From Rhodoferax sp. (lineage in GTDB: Bacteria; Pseudomonadota; Gammaproteobacteria; Burkholderiales; Burkholderiaceae_C): 64,000 nt of DNA. A model generated the notes under the pieces. It searched no databases. It was not told the DNA's origin and was given only the letters and a program-made list of their open reading frames with translations. This document shows, one piece after another, positions 29,681 through 37,474 of this stretch. Each line of letters opens with the position of its first letter. Position 1 is the first letter of the stretch. Made by a program: the position numbers and the translations under genes. The stretch spans positions 124,001 through 188,000 of the forward strand of contig NZ_JAAFIX010000005.1 of assembly GCF_013297935.1 (NCBI RefSeq). The letters run 5' to 3'.

Positions 29681-29862
29681 TCATGTCTCATACGCCACTG
29701 ACCTATTCCGTGTTGAACCAGCTCCCGCGTAGCTGCTGGGGGCTGATCCGGGTCGTCGTTCATCGAGGCCTGGACCCGCCTTCATAGCCGCCAGGACATG
29801 TTTGCAAAAGATCGTTGGAAATACATCGTCGAATAAATATTGGATCGAAGGAGATGACAAAT
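29681..29862 (+). other. 182-nt ftsA-flhD-like intergenic region
   Basis: Holds no convincing gene. A 34-codon frame (29683-29787) has no ribosome-binding site of its own and no recognisable sequence. The last 60 nt are AT-rich (AATAAATATTGG around 29832-29843), in contrast to the GC-rich surroundings. They end in GAAGGAG at 29847-29853, 9 nt before ATG 29863. No well-spaced promoter was identified. Confidence 0.5.
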
Positions 29863-30186
29863 ATGAAAGCCCACATCAAGGCCGAAATTCGCGAAGCAAA
29901 CATGGCCTACTTGAACATGGCCCAGAGCCTTATCCGTCAGGACTTGAAGTCGGCGGTGAAGATTCTGGGGATGTCTGAGGACGCAGCACAAATTATCAAG
30001 ACCTTGTCAGAAAGCCAGAAAGCCAGCATTGCAGACAGCGACATCCTGCTGTGCCGCTTTGGAGTCAGTGATGACGTGGTGTGGAACCTCCTCACCAGCC
30101 ATCCCGCACCCAAGCCGGAAGCAGAAAGCGCTACCCGCCTCCTCGCCGACATTCTGTTGGCAGGCCGGCTTGCAATGGCAGCCTGA
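29863..30186 (+). CDS. FlhD-family transcriptional regulator (solo), between ftsA and ftsZ
   Basis: The 107-aa product fits FlhD, the flagellar master regulator subunit, over nearly its whole length. EIREANMAYLNMAQSLIRQD matches the FlhD N-terminus (typically E-I-xx-N-L-x-Y-L-xx-A-Q-xx-L-x-x-D), then LGMSEDAAQIIKTLS and DILLCRF, with the conserved LLCRF and its cysteine. The C-terminal helix ends in ADILLAGRL, as in FlhD. ATG 29863 is set by GAAGGAG 9 nt upstream; ATG 29854 would abut that site. No flhC follows; ftsZ starts 58 nt later. FlhD normally needs FlhC to bind DNA, so this protein may act with an FlhC encoded elsewhere or differently. Confidence 0.8.
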   Translation: MKAHIKAEIREANMAYLNMAQSLIRQDLKSAVKILGMSEDAAQIIKTLSESQKASIADSDILLCRFGVSDDVVWNLLTSHPAPKPEAESATRLLADILLAGRLAMAA

Positions 30187-30244
30187 GCCCTGACGGTCAC
30201 CCGGTTCACCCACATTTAAAGATTGCAATTCAAGGAGTAACAAC

Positions 30245-31486
30245 ATGAGCATCGAAATGATCGAAGAAGAAGCTTTTAACCAAGGCACCCAAATCAAAGT
30301 TATCGGCGTGGGCGGTGGCGGCGGCAACGCTGTTGAGCACATGATTTCGACCTCGGTGGGCGGCGTGGAATTCATTTGTGCCAACACCGACGCGCAGGCC
30401 CTGAGCCGCAGCTCGGCGCACAAAACCATCCAGCTCGGCGGCACCGGCCTGGGCGCCGGCAGCAAGCCCGACAAGGGCCGCGAAGCCGCGCAACAGGCCG
30501 AGGCTGATATCCGCCAGGCCATCGAAGGCGCGCACATGTTGTTCATTACTGCCGGCATGGGCGGTGGAACAGGTACCGGTGCAGCCCCCGTGATTGCCAA
30601 AGTGGCCAAAGAAATGGGCATTTTGACGGTCGGTGTGGTGACCAAGCCTTTCGACTTCGAAGGCGGTCGCCGTATGAGCAATGCTGACTCCGGCCTCGCT
30701 GAGCTCGAAGCCAATGTGGACTCGCTGATCGTGGTGCTCAACGAAAAGCTGCTCGAAGTGCTGGACGACGATGTCTCCCAGGACGAGGCCTTTTCTCATG
30801 CCAACGACGTGCTGAAGAACGCCGTGGGCGGTATTGCAGAAATCATCAACGTCAAGGGCGAAATCAACGCCGACTTTGAAGACGTGCGTACCGTCATGGG
30901 CGAGCCCGGTAAGGCCATGATGGGAACCGCCACTGCGAGCGGCCCGGACCGTGCCCGCATTGCTGCGGAGCAAGCCGTGGCCTGCCCCTTGTTGGAAGGT
31001 GTGGACCTGTCCGGCGCCAAGGGCGTGCTGGTCTTGATTTCCGCTTGCAAGGGTTCTTTGAAGCTCAAAGAATCCAAGATGGCGATGGAAACCATCCGCG
31101 CTTGCGCTTCTGCCGATGCCCACGTCATCTACGGTACGGCCAACGACGAGAAGTTGGGCGACGAAATCCGCGTCACCGTGATCGCCACCGGCCTGAGCCG
31201 CCAAGGCGCCCGTCGCACAGCGCCTCCGCTGCAAGTCTTGCGCACCGGCACGGACAATGTGCCCTTCCATGTGCCCACCTTGAACACCATTGCCGGCCAA
31301 GCCAGCGGCAGTGTGTCGATGGGCAATGCCGGCTCTGCTGCGAGCCAGCCGGACTACGGCAGCATGGCAACGCCTAGCGTGTGGCGCACCAACCGCACCC
31401 AGGCGGCGGCCAAGGTCGATGCCTTATCCAGCGGCGGCATGGACGATTACGAGATCCCGGCCTTCCTGCGCAAACAGGCTGATTGA
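30245..31486 (+). CDS. ftsZ: Cell division protein FtsZ
   Basis: Tubulin-like GTPase that forms the Z ring. IKVIGVGGGGGNAVEHM, the tubulin signature GMGGGTGTGAAP, the T7 loop region NADFEDVRTVMG and the C-terminal peptide DDYEIPAFLRKQAD, which binds FtsA and ZipA, are all present. AAGGAG lies 7 nt before ATG 30245. 413 aa. Confidence 0.98.
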   Translation: MSIEMIEEEAFNQGTQIKVIGVGGGGGNAVEHMISTSVGGVEFICANTDAQALSRSSAHKTIQLGGTGLGAGSKPDKGREAAQQAEADIRQAIEGAHMLFITAGMGGGTGTGAAPVIAKVAKEMGILTVGVVTKPFDFEGGRRMSNADSGLAELEANVDSLIVVLNEKLLEVLDDDVSQDEAFSHANDVLKNAVGGIAEIINVKGEINADFEDVRTVMGEPGKAMMGTATASGPDRARIAAEQAVACPLLEGVDLSGAKGVLVLISACKGSLKLKESKMAMETIRACASADAHVIYGTANDEKLGDEIRVTVIATGLSRQGARRTAPPLQVLRTGTDNVPFHVPTLNTIAGQASGSVSMGNAGSAASQPDYGSMATPSVWRTNRTQAAAKVDALSSGGMDDYEIPAFLRKQAD

Positions 31487-31563
31487 TTTAGCACACCCCC
31501 CGGCTTGCCCACTGCAAAAGCACTCGCGTCGGGGGTTATCTGCGCTACTTTTACAATAGACCT
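31487..31563 (+). promoter_or_regulatory. ftsZ-lpxC intergenic region with a candidate lpxC promoter
   Basis: TACAAT at 31552-31557 is a good -10 hexamer, but no TTGACA-like -35 is visible at the right distance. A possible long-range stem, ACCCCC (about 31494-31499) with GGGGGT (31531-31536), lacks a U-tract. The -10 lies only 6 nt before the lpxC GTG, so transcription from it would start at or next to the start codon. Confidence 0.4.
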
Positions 31564-32487
31564 GTGCTGAAACAACGAACCCTCAAATCCCTGACCCGCG
31601 CCGTGGGCGTGGGGCTGCATAGCGGCCAACGTGTCGAAATCACCTTGCGCCCGGCGGCCCCCGATACCGGAATCGTGTTCCGGAGGGTCGATTTGCCGAA
31701 CGCCCCGGACATTGTGGTGTCAGCGGAGTCGGTCACCGACACGCGCTTGGCGTCCACCTTGTCCTGCGGGAATGCCAAAGTGCACACCGTAGAGCACCTG
31801 ATGTCCGCTTGCGCCGGCTTGGGGGTGGACAACCTGTTTGTCGACATCACCGCCGAGGAGGTCCCGATCCTGGATGGCTCTGCCGCGTCGTTTGTCTTTT
31901 TGTTGCAAAGCGCCGGTATCGAGTTGCAGAATGCGCCGCGCCGCTTCATCAGGCTCATCAAGCCGGTGGAGGTGCGTGAAGGCGAGGGGGCCCAAGAGAA
32001 ATGGGCTCGCCTGGACCCGTACCACGGCTACAAACTCAGCTTTGAGATCGACTTCAACCATCCGGCGGTGGACTCCACCGGCCAGAAGGTGGAGTTCGAC
32101 CTGAGCACGGGCAGCTATTCCCGCGATATTGCGAGAGCCCGTACCTTCGGCTTTACTAAAGACGTGGAGATGATGCGCGCCAACGGCTTGGCTCTGGGCG
32201 GCGGCTTGGACAATGCCATTGTGATGGACGACTACAAGGTCCTGAACGCGGACGGCTTGCGCTACGACGACGAGTTCGTGAAACACAAAATCCTGGATGC
32301 CATCGGTGACTTGTACATCGTCGGTAAGCCCTTGCTGGCGGCCTACAGCGCACGCCGCTCCGGGCACGCTATGAACAACAAGCTCTTGCGCGAGCTCCAA
32401 GCCCACCCTGAGGCGTGGGAAGTGGTCACCTTTGAAGATGTGAAGCAAGCGCCCCAAGGCTTTGCCCAGCCTGCAAGGGCCTGGTAA
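31564..32487 (+). CDS. lpxC: UDP-3-O-acyl-N-acetylglucosamine deacetylase
   Basis: Committed zinc-dependent step of lipid A synthesis. [10 protein letters not shown] is the family N-terminus and starts at GTG 31564. Zinc ligands are in HTVEHLMSA and [12 protein letters not shown] (His and Asp). KxxGVGLHSG is present ([10 protein letters not shown]). 307 aa. Position after ftsZ is conserved in proteobacteria. No ribosome-binding site precedes the start. Confidence 0.97.
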   Translation: MLKQRTLKSLTRAVGVGLHSGQRVEITLRPAAPDTGIVFRRVDLPNAPDIVVSAESVTDTRLASTLSCGNAKVHTVEHLMSACAGLGVDNLFVDITAEEVPILDGSAASFVFLLQSAGIELQNAPRRFIRLIKPVEVREGEGAQEKWARLDPYHGYKLSFEIDFNHPAVDSTGQKVEFDLSTGSYSRDIARARTFGFTKDVEMMRANGLALGGGLDNAIVMDDYKVLNADGLRYDDEFVKHKILDAIGDLYIVGKPLLAAYSARRSGHAMNNKLLRELQAHPEAWEVVTFEDVKQAPQGFAQPARAW

Positions 32488-32509
32488 GTACCGCTTGTCC
32501 GGCTGACGC

Positions 32510-32537
32510 TTGTCTGCCGGACACCGCTGCGGATAAT
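32510..32537 (+). promoter_or_regulatory. Candidate promoter for the mini flagellar-axial-like gene
   Basis: TTGTCT (32510-32515), 16 bp, GATAAT (32532-32537). An inverted repeat TGTCCGG/CCGGACA (32496-32502 with 32517-32523) overlaps the -35; it could be an operator or the end of the lpxC transcript. Confidence 0.45.
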
Positions 32538-32582
32538 GCGGGGGATTGGCCCGTGCGGGCCGCTCTACGAGCGTGACCACCC

Positions 32583-32882
32583 ATGAACTCCATTTCCTCC
32601 ATCGCCCTGTCCGGAATGAACGCTGCGCAGACCCGCGTGGGCACCAGCGCGCACAATGTCGCCAACCTCGCCACCGACGATTTCAAGCGCCAGGAGACGG
32701 TGCAAACGGCGCAGGCCGCCGGTGGGGTGAGCACATCGGTCCGCGAAAGTACACGGGCCGGCAATGCCTTGGAGCAGGATGTGGTGACGCAGTTGGAAGC
32801 TAAAAACAGCTTTATTGCCAACCTCTCGGTGTTCAAAACAGCCGACAAAATGGCCGGCGCCTTGCTCGACATCCGGGCCTGA
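32583..32882 (+). CDS. Miniature flagellar rod/hook-like protein (99 aa)
   Basis: Consists almost only of the two conserved termini of flagellar axial proteins (FlgB/C/E/F/G). The N-terminal helix SGMNAAQTRVGTSAHNVANL, with the ANLATDDFKRQ hinge, matches the basal-body rod signature. The C-terminus LEAKNSFIANLSVFKTADKM, followed by LDI, matches the Flg_bbr_C helix. The central exported domain is missing, leaving about 25 residues (TAQAAGGVSTSVRESTRAG). Whether it assembles into a flagellum is unknown. It stands alone downstream of lpxC; the nearest other flagellar-type gene is the FlhD-like one 2.4 kb upstream. Confidence 0.7.
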   Translation: MNSISSIALSGMNAAQTRVGTSAHNVANLATDDFKRQETVQTAQAAGGVSTSVRESTRAGNALEQDVVTQLEAKNSFIANLSVFKTADKMAGALLDIRA

Positions 32883-32893
32883 GCCCGCGGTAC

Positions 32894-33628
32894 CTATTTC
32901 TGGGTGTAGCGTCGCACCAGTGCTTCCACGCGGCCTTGGCGCCGGAGCTTGTCGAGAGCGGTTTGCAGGCGCTCCACCACCGCAGGGTCTGACTGCAGGT
33001 TCAACGCAAAATAGTAAGCGCCCTCATCGGTGAGTTTGACGTGTTTCACCACCGTCGCTGCGTCCAGCCCGCTGTTGCGCACCGACCAGGCCATGGCCAC
33101 CTCGGTGTCCACCATAGCGTCGACAACACCGGAGAGCATCAGGCGCAAGATGGCCGTGTTGGAGCTGTCTTCCACCATGGCACCGGGCGGGACGCCGGCC
33201 TTGAGCAGGTCCCGCTGAGCTGCCTCATCGCGCACGATACCGAAGCGCAAAGTCTTGAGTTCGCGAACGTTGGCGGCTGCAATCTCCGGGCGCACATAGA
33301 CCCAAGTGGTGCGCGGCAGGATGGGGCCGACCCACAGAAAATCATTCTCCCGGTCGGGCTTGCGGGCGGTCGTGAAGAGCACGGTGTTGGGGGTGCCGCG
33401 GACCAGCTTGTTGGCGCGGGCCCAGGGCATGAGTTGCAGGTTGCAGCGCAGGCGCGCGGCTTCGCAGCTCTCCCGCAGCAGGTCCGCCGAAATGCCTTTG
33501 ACCAGTTGCCCTTGTTGAAAGTTATAGGGTGCCCATTCTTCGGTGTAGGCCGCTAGCGTTTGGGCACCGACACCGGCCACCACGCAGCAACCCACGAGCA
33601 ATCCAACGAATCCTTTAATCGCATTCAT
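32894..33628 (-). CDS. Periplasmic solute-binding protein, SBP_bac_3 type
   Basis: A 244-aa bilobal binding protein related to polar amino-acid binding proteins. Signal peptide at residues 1-22 (NAIKGFVGLLVGCCVVAGVG). The mature start YTEEWAPYNFQQG is typical, followed by the first-lobe segment NDFLWVGPILPRTTWVYV and the second-lobe GVVDAMVDTEVAMAW. No permease or ATPase is adjacent, so it may be an orphan sensor-type protein. ATG 33628 gives a clean signal peptide; an upstream GTG at 33661 overlaps ruvC and would spoil it. Confidence 0.78.
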   Translation of the reverse strand: MNAIKGFVGLLVGCCVVAGVGAQTLAAYTEEWAPYNFQQGQLVKGISADLLRESCEAARLRCNLQLMPWARANKLVRGTPNTVLFTTARKPDRENDFLWVGPILPRTTWVYVRPEIAAANVRELKTLRFGIVRDEAAQRDLLKAGVPPGAMVEDSSNTAILRLMLSGVVDAMVDTEVAMAWSVRNSGLDAATVVKHVKLTDEGAYYFALNLQSDPAVVERLQTALDKLRRQGRVEALVRRYTQK

Positions 33629-33641
33629 AAAGCGTTTTGTT

Positions 33642-34190
33642 TTATTGACTACGGCCGTCACGATAGCGGATTTTTCCGTTTCCTCCTACCCCGTTACTAC
33701 CCGCCAACAACGCCATGGATTTACCGGCGTGGGCATGGGTGATAGCAAGCCCGAGGGCATCGGCGGCATCCGGGCCGGGCAGCCCGGGCAGATGCAGAAG
33801 GCGCTTCACCATTTCCTGCACCTGGTCTTTGTGGGCGCGGCCGTGGCCCGCCACGGCCTGTTTCATTTGCAGTGCGGTGTACTCCGCGACCGGCAGGTCC
33901 GCGCACACCAGTGCGGTCACTAGCGCGCCACGGGCCTGGCCCAGCAGCAAGGTGGATTGCGGGTTCACGTTGACAAACACAATTTCAACAGACGCGCAGG
34001 TGGGCTGGTAGCGCTCCACGACCTCCCCGATGCCGTCAAACAGCACCTTAAGCCGTGCCGGCAGGGCGCGGGTGTCAAGGTGTTCGGTGCGAATGGTGCC
34101 ACTGGCGACATAGCGCACATCCGCGCCCACCACATCCACCACGCCAAAGCCGGTGGTGCGCAAGCCGGGGTCAATGCCAAGAATTCGCAT
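33642..34190 (-). CDS. ruvC: Crossover junction endodeoxyribonuclease RuvC
   Basis: Holliday junction resolvase. Catalytic acids are in [14 protein letters not shown] (Asp7), [14 protein letters not shown] (Glu) and [16 protein letters not shown] (two Asp). 182 aa. Normally clustered with ruvAB; no ruvA or ruvB occurs here. Its ATG directly abuts a dispersed repeat copy. Confidence 0.95.
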   Translation of the reverse strand: MRILGIDPGLRTTGFGVVDVVGADVRYVASGTIRTEHLDTRALPARLKVLFDGIGEVVERYQPTCASVEIVFVNVNPQSTLLLGQARGALVTALVCADLPVAEYTALQMKQAVAGHGRAHKDQVQEMVKRLLHLPGLPGPDAADALGLAITHAHAGKSMALLAGSNGVGGNGKIRYRDGRSQ

Positions 34191-34245
34191 GCTATTGAAT
34201 TAGTAGCTGCCTGCGCAGTATTGGCGAGGGCTAGAGGTCAAAATA
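34191..34245 (+). repeat. Dispersed repeat copy between ruvC and the cdsA-like gene
   Basis: GCTATTGAATTAGTAGCTGC, CTGCGCAGTATTGGCGAGGG, CTAGAGGTCAAAA. The cdsA-like gene ends inside it: its TAG is the complement of CTA 34231-34233 in GGGCTAGAGG. Confidence 0.85.
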
Positions 34246-35220
34246 CCACCGAGCTGAGTGAAAGAAAACCGGCGCAGCAAAACACAGGGCATCGACACGG
34301 TCCAGCAAGCCGCCGGCGCCGGTGACCGCGCGCACATTGCCACCCCAGCTCGGAATTCCGCGGTCGCGCTTTAAGGCTTTCATCACGAAATGGCCCATGG
34401 AGCCTGCCACACAGGCAATAAACGAAAACGCAAACGCCGTACCAGGAACCCAGGGCGTAATGCCGGCCAACAGCGCACCGAAGAGGCTGGCCACAAACAC
34501 CCCGATCCACCAACTCGGCCAGTTAAAGCTCTGGCTGATGGCGGGCGCTGCCGGCGGCAGTTTGAGCTTGCGCGACACCAGGTGCTGCACGGCCATGCAG
34601 AACTGCACCACCAGCACGAGGAAGAACACCATGAAGGCGTTTTTGTGGTCGTAGCCGGGGAATTTGAGCATCAACAAGGCGGGCACATGGCTCATGCCGT
34701 AGATGCACACCATGATGCCCCACTGCAGCTTGGCATTGCGCTCCAGGAAGCGTTGCGGGTCATTGGCCAGCGCGCTGGCCACCGGCAGGGCCAGAAACAC
34801 GTAGACCGGTATGAACACCGCGAACATGTCGAAATGCTCGGTCGCCACTAACCAGTATTGCAGCGGCAGCACCACAAAAAAAGCCAACACAAGGCTGCGG
34901 TGGTCGCCCCGCCGGGTGGGGGAGAGCGTCATGAATTCGCGCAGCGCAAAGAAGGACACGCCGCCAAACAAGGTCAGCGCAATGAGCGGCCCGCTGACCC
35001 AGCCGATCCAGAACACAAACACCATGAACCAACTGGTGCGGATGATGCCATCGAGATTTTTGAGCTCACCGCGACGGCGCTCACCGGCCTCGTCATCGCC
35101 ATAGTCCCGCAGTGACAAAACAAACGCCACGATGCTCGAGAGCAGCAGCAAACCGAAGACGATGATGAAGAGCGCACCGATCTGCTGCGTGGGCCCCAGG
35201 TTCTTGAGATAGAAGTACAT
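34231..35220 (-). CDS. cdsA: Phosphatidate cytidylyltransferase (CdsA-like)
   Basis: Makes CDP-diacylglycerol from phosphatidate and CTP, the branch point of phospholipid synthesis. Eight or so membrane segments. The C-terminal CDP-diglyceride signature is partly preserved in GSMGHFVMKALKRDRGIPSW, followed by TGAGGLLDRVDAL (usual form: SxxKRxxxxKDxxxxxPGHGGxxDRxD). The Asp of DRVD is present. The 329 aa start at ATG 35220; upstream extension is rejected because it overlaps the acyltransferase. This is the divergent CdsA type often next to a PlsC-like gene, as here. Confidence 0.85.
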   Translation of the reverse strand: MYFYLKNLGPTQQIGALFIIVFGLLLLSSIVAFVLSLRDYGDDEAGERRRGELKNLDGIIRTSWFMVFVFWIGWVSGPLIALTLFGGVSFFALREFMTLSPTRRGDHRSLVLAFFVVLPLQYWLVATEHFDMFAVFIPVYVFLALPVASALANDPQRFLERNAKLQWGIMVCIYGMSHVPALLMLKFPGYDHKNAFMVFFLVLVVQFCMAVQHLVSRKLKLPPAAPAISQSFNWPSWWIGVFVASLFGALLAGITPWVPGTAFAFSFIACVAGSMGHFVMKALKRDRGIPSWGGNVRAVTGAGGLLDRVDALCFAAPVFFHSARWYFDL

Positions 35221-35227
35221 AGGCTGC

Positions 35228-35839
35228 CTACACGTCCCGCAGGGCGACCACGGCACTGCGGGCCCGGTCCAGAAAAGCGCGCCGCTCTTCACCGTCCGCA
35301 AGCTGCATCGGGGCGCCGAAGGTCACCGAGCACAAGACCGGCACCGGCACCACCTCTCCCTTGGGGAGTACGTGCTGCACATTGTTGATCCAGGCAGGCA
35401 CCAGCACCACGTCAGGAAACCGGGTGGCTAAGTTGTAGAGCCCCGCTTTGAAGGCTTGGGGTTCGCCGGTGTGGCCGCGGGTGCCCTCGGGGAACAAAAT
35501 GATCGAGTCTCCATTGCCCAAGGCCTCGATCAGAGGCTCCAGCGGATCTTCCTCTGAGGTGCGGTCGCGCGAGACATAAATCACGTGGAACACCTCGGTG
35601 GTCAGCCACTGCCGGAACGGCGACTTGGTCCAGTAGTCTTTGGCGGCAATGGCGCGGGTGATGTGGCGCAACTCTTTGGGCAGCGCCGCCCAGATCATGA
35701 CCAAGTCCGCATGGCTCTGGTGATTGGCAAAGTAGATCCGTTGCTCGGCCTTGGGCGGGCAGCCATGCCAGCGGGCCTGCGCGCCGGTGAGAAAGCGGAT
35801 CAGACCCAACAGGAAGTAACTCATCAACTTGGCAAGCAT
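35228..35839 (-). CDS. 1-acyl-sn-glycerol-3-phosphate acyltransferase-like protein
   Basis: PlsC-family acyltransferase of 203 aa. NHQSHADLVMIWAAL gives the HxxxxD catalytic motif (His, Asp), and LFPEGTRGHTGE is the FPEGTR glycerol-phosphate-binding motif. One N-terminal hydrophobic segment. It ends 7 nt before the cdsA-like gene, so acylation to phosphatidate and its CTP activation would be co-expressed. True specificity could be another lysophospholipid. Confidence 0.87.
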   Translation of the reverse strand: MLAKLMSYFLLGLIRFLTGAQARWHGCPPKAEQRIYFANHQSHADLVMIWAALPKELRHITRAIAAKDYWTKSPFRQWLTTEVFHVIYVSRDRTSEEDPLEPLIEALGNGDSIILFPEGTRGHTGEPQAFKAGLYNLATRFPDVVLVPAWINNVQHVLPKGEVVPVPVLCSVTFGAPMQLADGEERRAFLDRARSAVVALRDV

Positions 35840-35897
35840 GGCGGGGATGATACAGAGCCACCATGACGCGGCGGTGCTGCGTCGGAGACTATGTGCC

Positions 35898-36614
35898 TTA
35901 GGGCAGTTGCGCGTCCGGCATCCGCGCGACGATGGTGCCGGCGCGGCTGCTCAGGTAGCCGGAGTTGGGTGTTTTCTCAAAAAACTTGGGCCGCGGCAAC
36001 ATCACGGCTAAACGGGCCGCCTCGTAGGCGCTGAGTTTGCTGGCCGGTTTGCGGTAGTAATGCTGGGCGGCGGCTTCGGCGCCAAACACGCCTTCCCCCC
36101 ACTCCACACTGTTGAGGTAGATCTCCAGAATGCGCTGTTTGCTGAGCAGCTGCTCCAGCAACAGGGTCAGCACAAACTCCTGCCCTTTGCGCAGCAGGGT
36201 GCGCTCGCCGGAGAGAAACAGGTTTTTGGCCAATTGCTGGCTGATGGTGGAGCCGCCCACGATCTTGGGGGGCTTGGTGGTTTTCTTTTGCTCGGCCCGC
36301 TGTTCGGCTTTGGCATTCTTGGCCCAGGCTTTTTCCAGGGCCTCCCAGTCCACGCCATCGTGCTGGCTGAAGCCATCGTCTTCCGACGCAATCACCGCCC
36401 GCTTGAGGTTGTCGGAAATCCGTTCATAGGGCACCCACTCCTGGCGCCACCGGAAGGTGTCGCGCTCGACAGCCACCCGCCAGGCCTCGGACCGCTCAAA
36501 CGCGGTGGACTGGGGGTCCACCACCGCCATGAGTGCAATCCGCCCCACGAAAAACAGTTGCAGTGCGGCGAACGCCAGACCACACAGCAGCACCCAGCGC
36601 AGCAGGGCTTTCAT
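35898..36614 (-). CDS. mtgA: Monofunctional peptidoglycan glycosyltransferase
   Basis: GT51 transglycosylase that polymerises glycan strands from lipid II. One N-terminal membrane anchor (LRWVLLCGLAFAALQLFFVG). Family motifs: EDDGFSQHDGVDWEAL (catalytic Glu in ASEDDGF), GGSTISQQLAKNLFLSGERT, the KxxE region LLSKQRILEIYLNSVEWGEG and the AARLAVMLPRPKFF segment. 238 aa. It overlaps the TonB-like gene by 4 nt. Confidence 0.95.
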   Translation of the reverse strand: MKALLRWVLLCGLAFAALQLFFVGRIALMAVVDPQSTAFERSEAWRVAVERDTFRWRQEWVPYERISDNLKRAVIASEDDGFSQHDGVDWEALEKAWAKNAKAEQRAEQKKTTKPPKIVGGSTISQQLAKNLFLSGERTLLRKGQEFVLTLLLEQLLSKQRILEIYLNSVEWGEGVFGAEAAAQHYYRKPASKLSAYEAARLAVMLPRPKFFEKTPNSGYLSSRAGTIVARMPDAQLP

Positions 36615-37474
36615 CGGCTGGAGGATGAGACCTTGGCTTCCAGTGTCTCGTCGCGGGTGAATTTGAAGCGGGATACCACCAGAATCTGGTCGGCCTGTTT
36701 GCGCATGGGCGCGTTGAAGTTCCCGAATGGCCCGGCGGACCGTGCAATCGCCTGCGCCCGCTTGTCGAGCACCGGATTGCCCGAGCTTTGCACCACTTCG
36801 GTGTCGAGCACGCGGCCATCGAAATTGATGGTGACGATCATGGTCAGTTCACCGTAGAGCTTTTTGCCGCCGCTCTGCGGAAAGTTGTCGGTGCCTTTTT
36901 CTTCAATACGCTGGCGCAGTTGGTCGTAGTAGACGGCGTAGACCTCTTCACGCACTGCAGGGCTCACATAGCGCTTTTTGGGCCGCGCGTTCTCCATGTT
37001 GATACGGCGCTCAATTTCGGCCAGCAGCTTGATGAGTTGCTTACGCTTTTCTTCGCGGTCAGCCTGCTCGGCTTTGTCGGCCATCTTGCTCGGGTCGGGT
37101 GGGGGCAGGGCGGCAAGCTGATTTTTGACCTGGGCGAGCAACAGGTTTTGTTGCTCTTGCAGGTTTTGCAGCTTGCGCACGCTCTCTTCTTCCAGCGTGT
37201 CGCCGATATCGGTAAGTGCCGAGGGGGGCAGCGGGCTGGTGGCGCGGCCCTTTTCTACATTGCCCCCACCTGCCATATTGGTTTGCGCAATCGCCTGCGC
37301 CTTGTCCGGCTTCTCGTTGCTCTTGGCATTGACCAGAATGACTTCCAGCGGCTGGTCCTCAAACACCCGGTTGAAGGCTTCGGGGTCCACAAAACGCACG
37401 GTCAAGAGCACTGCGTGTATCGCGATGGATACACCCAGGGCCCATTGGAGCGTGGTCAGTTTGCGCAGATTCAC
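36611..37474 (-). CDS. TonB/TolA-like envelope protein
   Basis: One N-terminal membrane anchor (GVSIAIHAVLLTVRFV, with a membrane His as in TonB), followed by a periplasmic linker with a coiled coil (LQNLQEQQNLLLAQVKNQL and KRKQLIKLLAEIERRIN), and a TonB C-terminal domain (YGELTMIVTINFDGRVLDTE, RSAGPFGNFN). 287 aa. It starts at GTG 37474, overlapping the ribonuclease stop (GTGA). No ExbB/ExbD is adjacent, so the energising partner and the outer-membrane client are unknown. Confidence 0.8.
   Translation of the reverse strand: MNLRKLTTLQWALGVSIAIHAVLLTVRFVDPEAFNRVFEDQPLEVILVNAKSNEKPDKAQAIAQTNMAGGGNVEKGRATSPLPPSALTDIGDTLEEESVRKLQNLQEQQNLLLAQVKNQLAALPPPDPSKMADKAEQADREEKRKQLIKLLAEIERRINMENARPKKRYVSPAVREEVYAVYYDQLRQRIEEKGTDNFPQSGGKKLYGELTMIVTINFDGRVLDTEVVQSSGNPVLDKRAQAIARSAGPFGNFNAPMRKQADQILVVSRFKFTRDETLEAKVSSSSR

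Noticed and set aside
29683..29787. 34-codon frame directly after ftsA
   Set aside because: No ribosome-binding site, no recognisable sequence, and it starts 3 nt after the ftsA stop; more likely untranslated leader of the FlhD-like gene.
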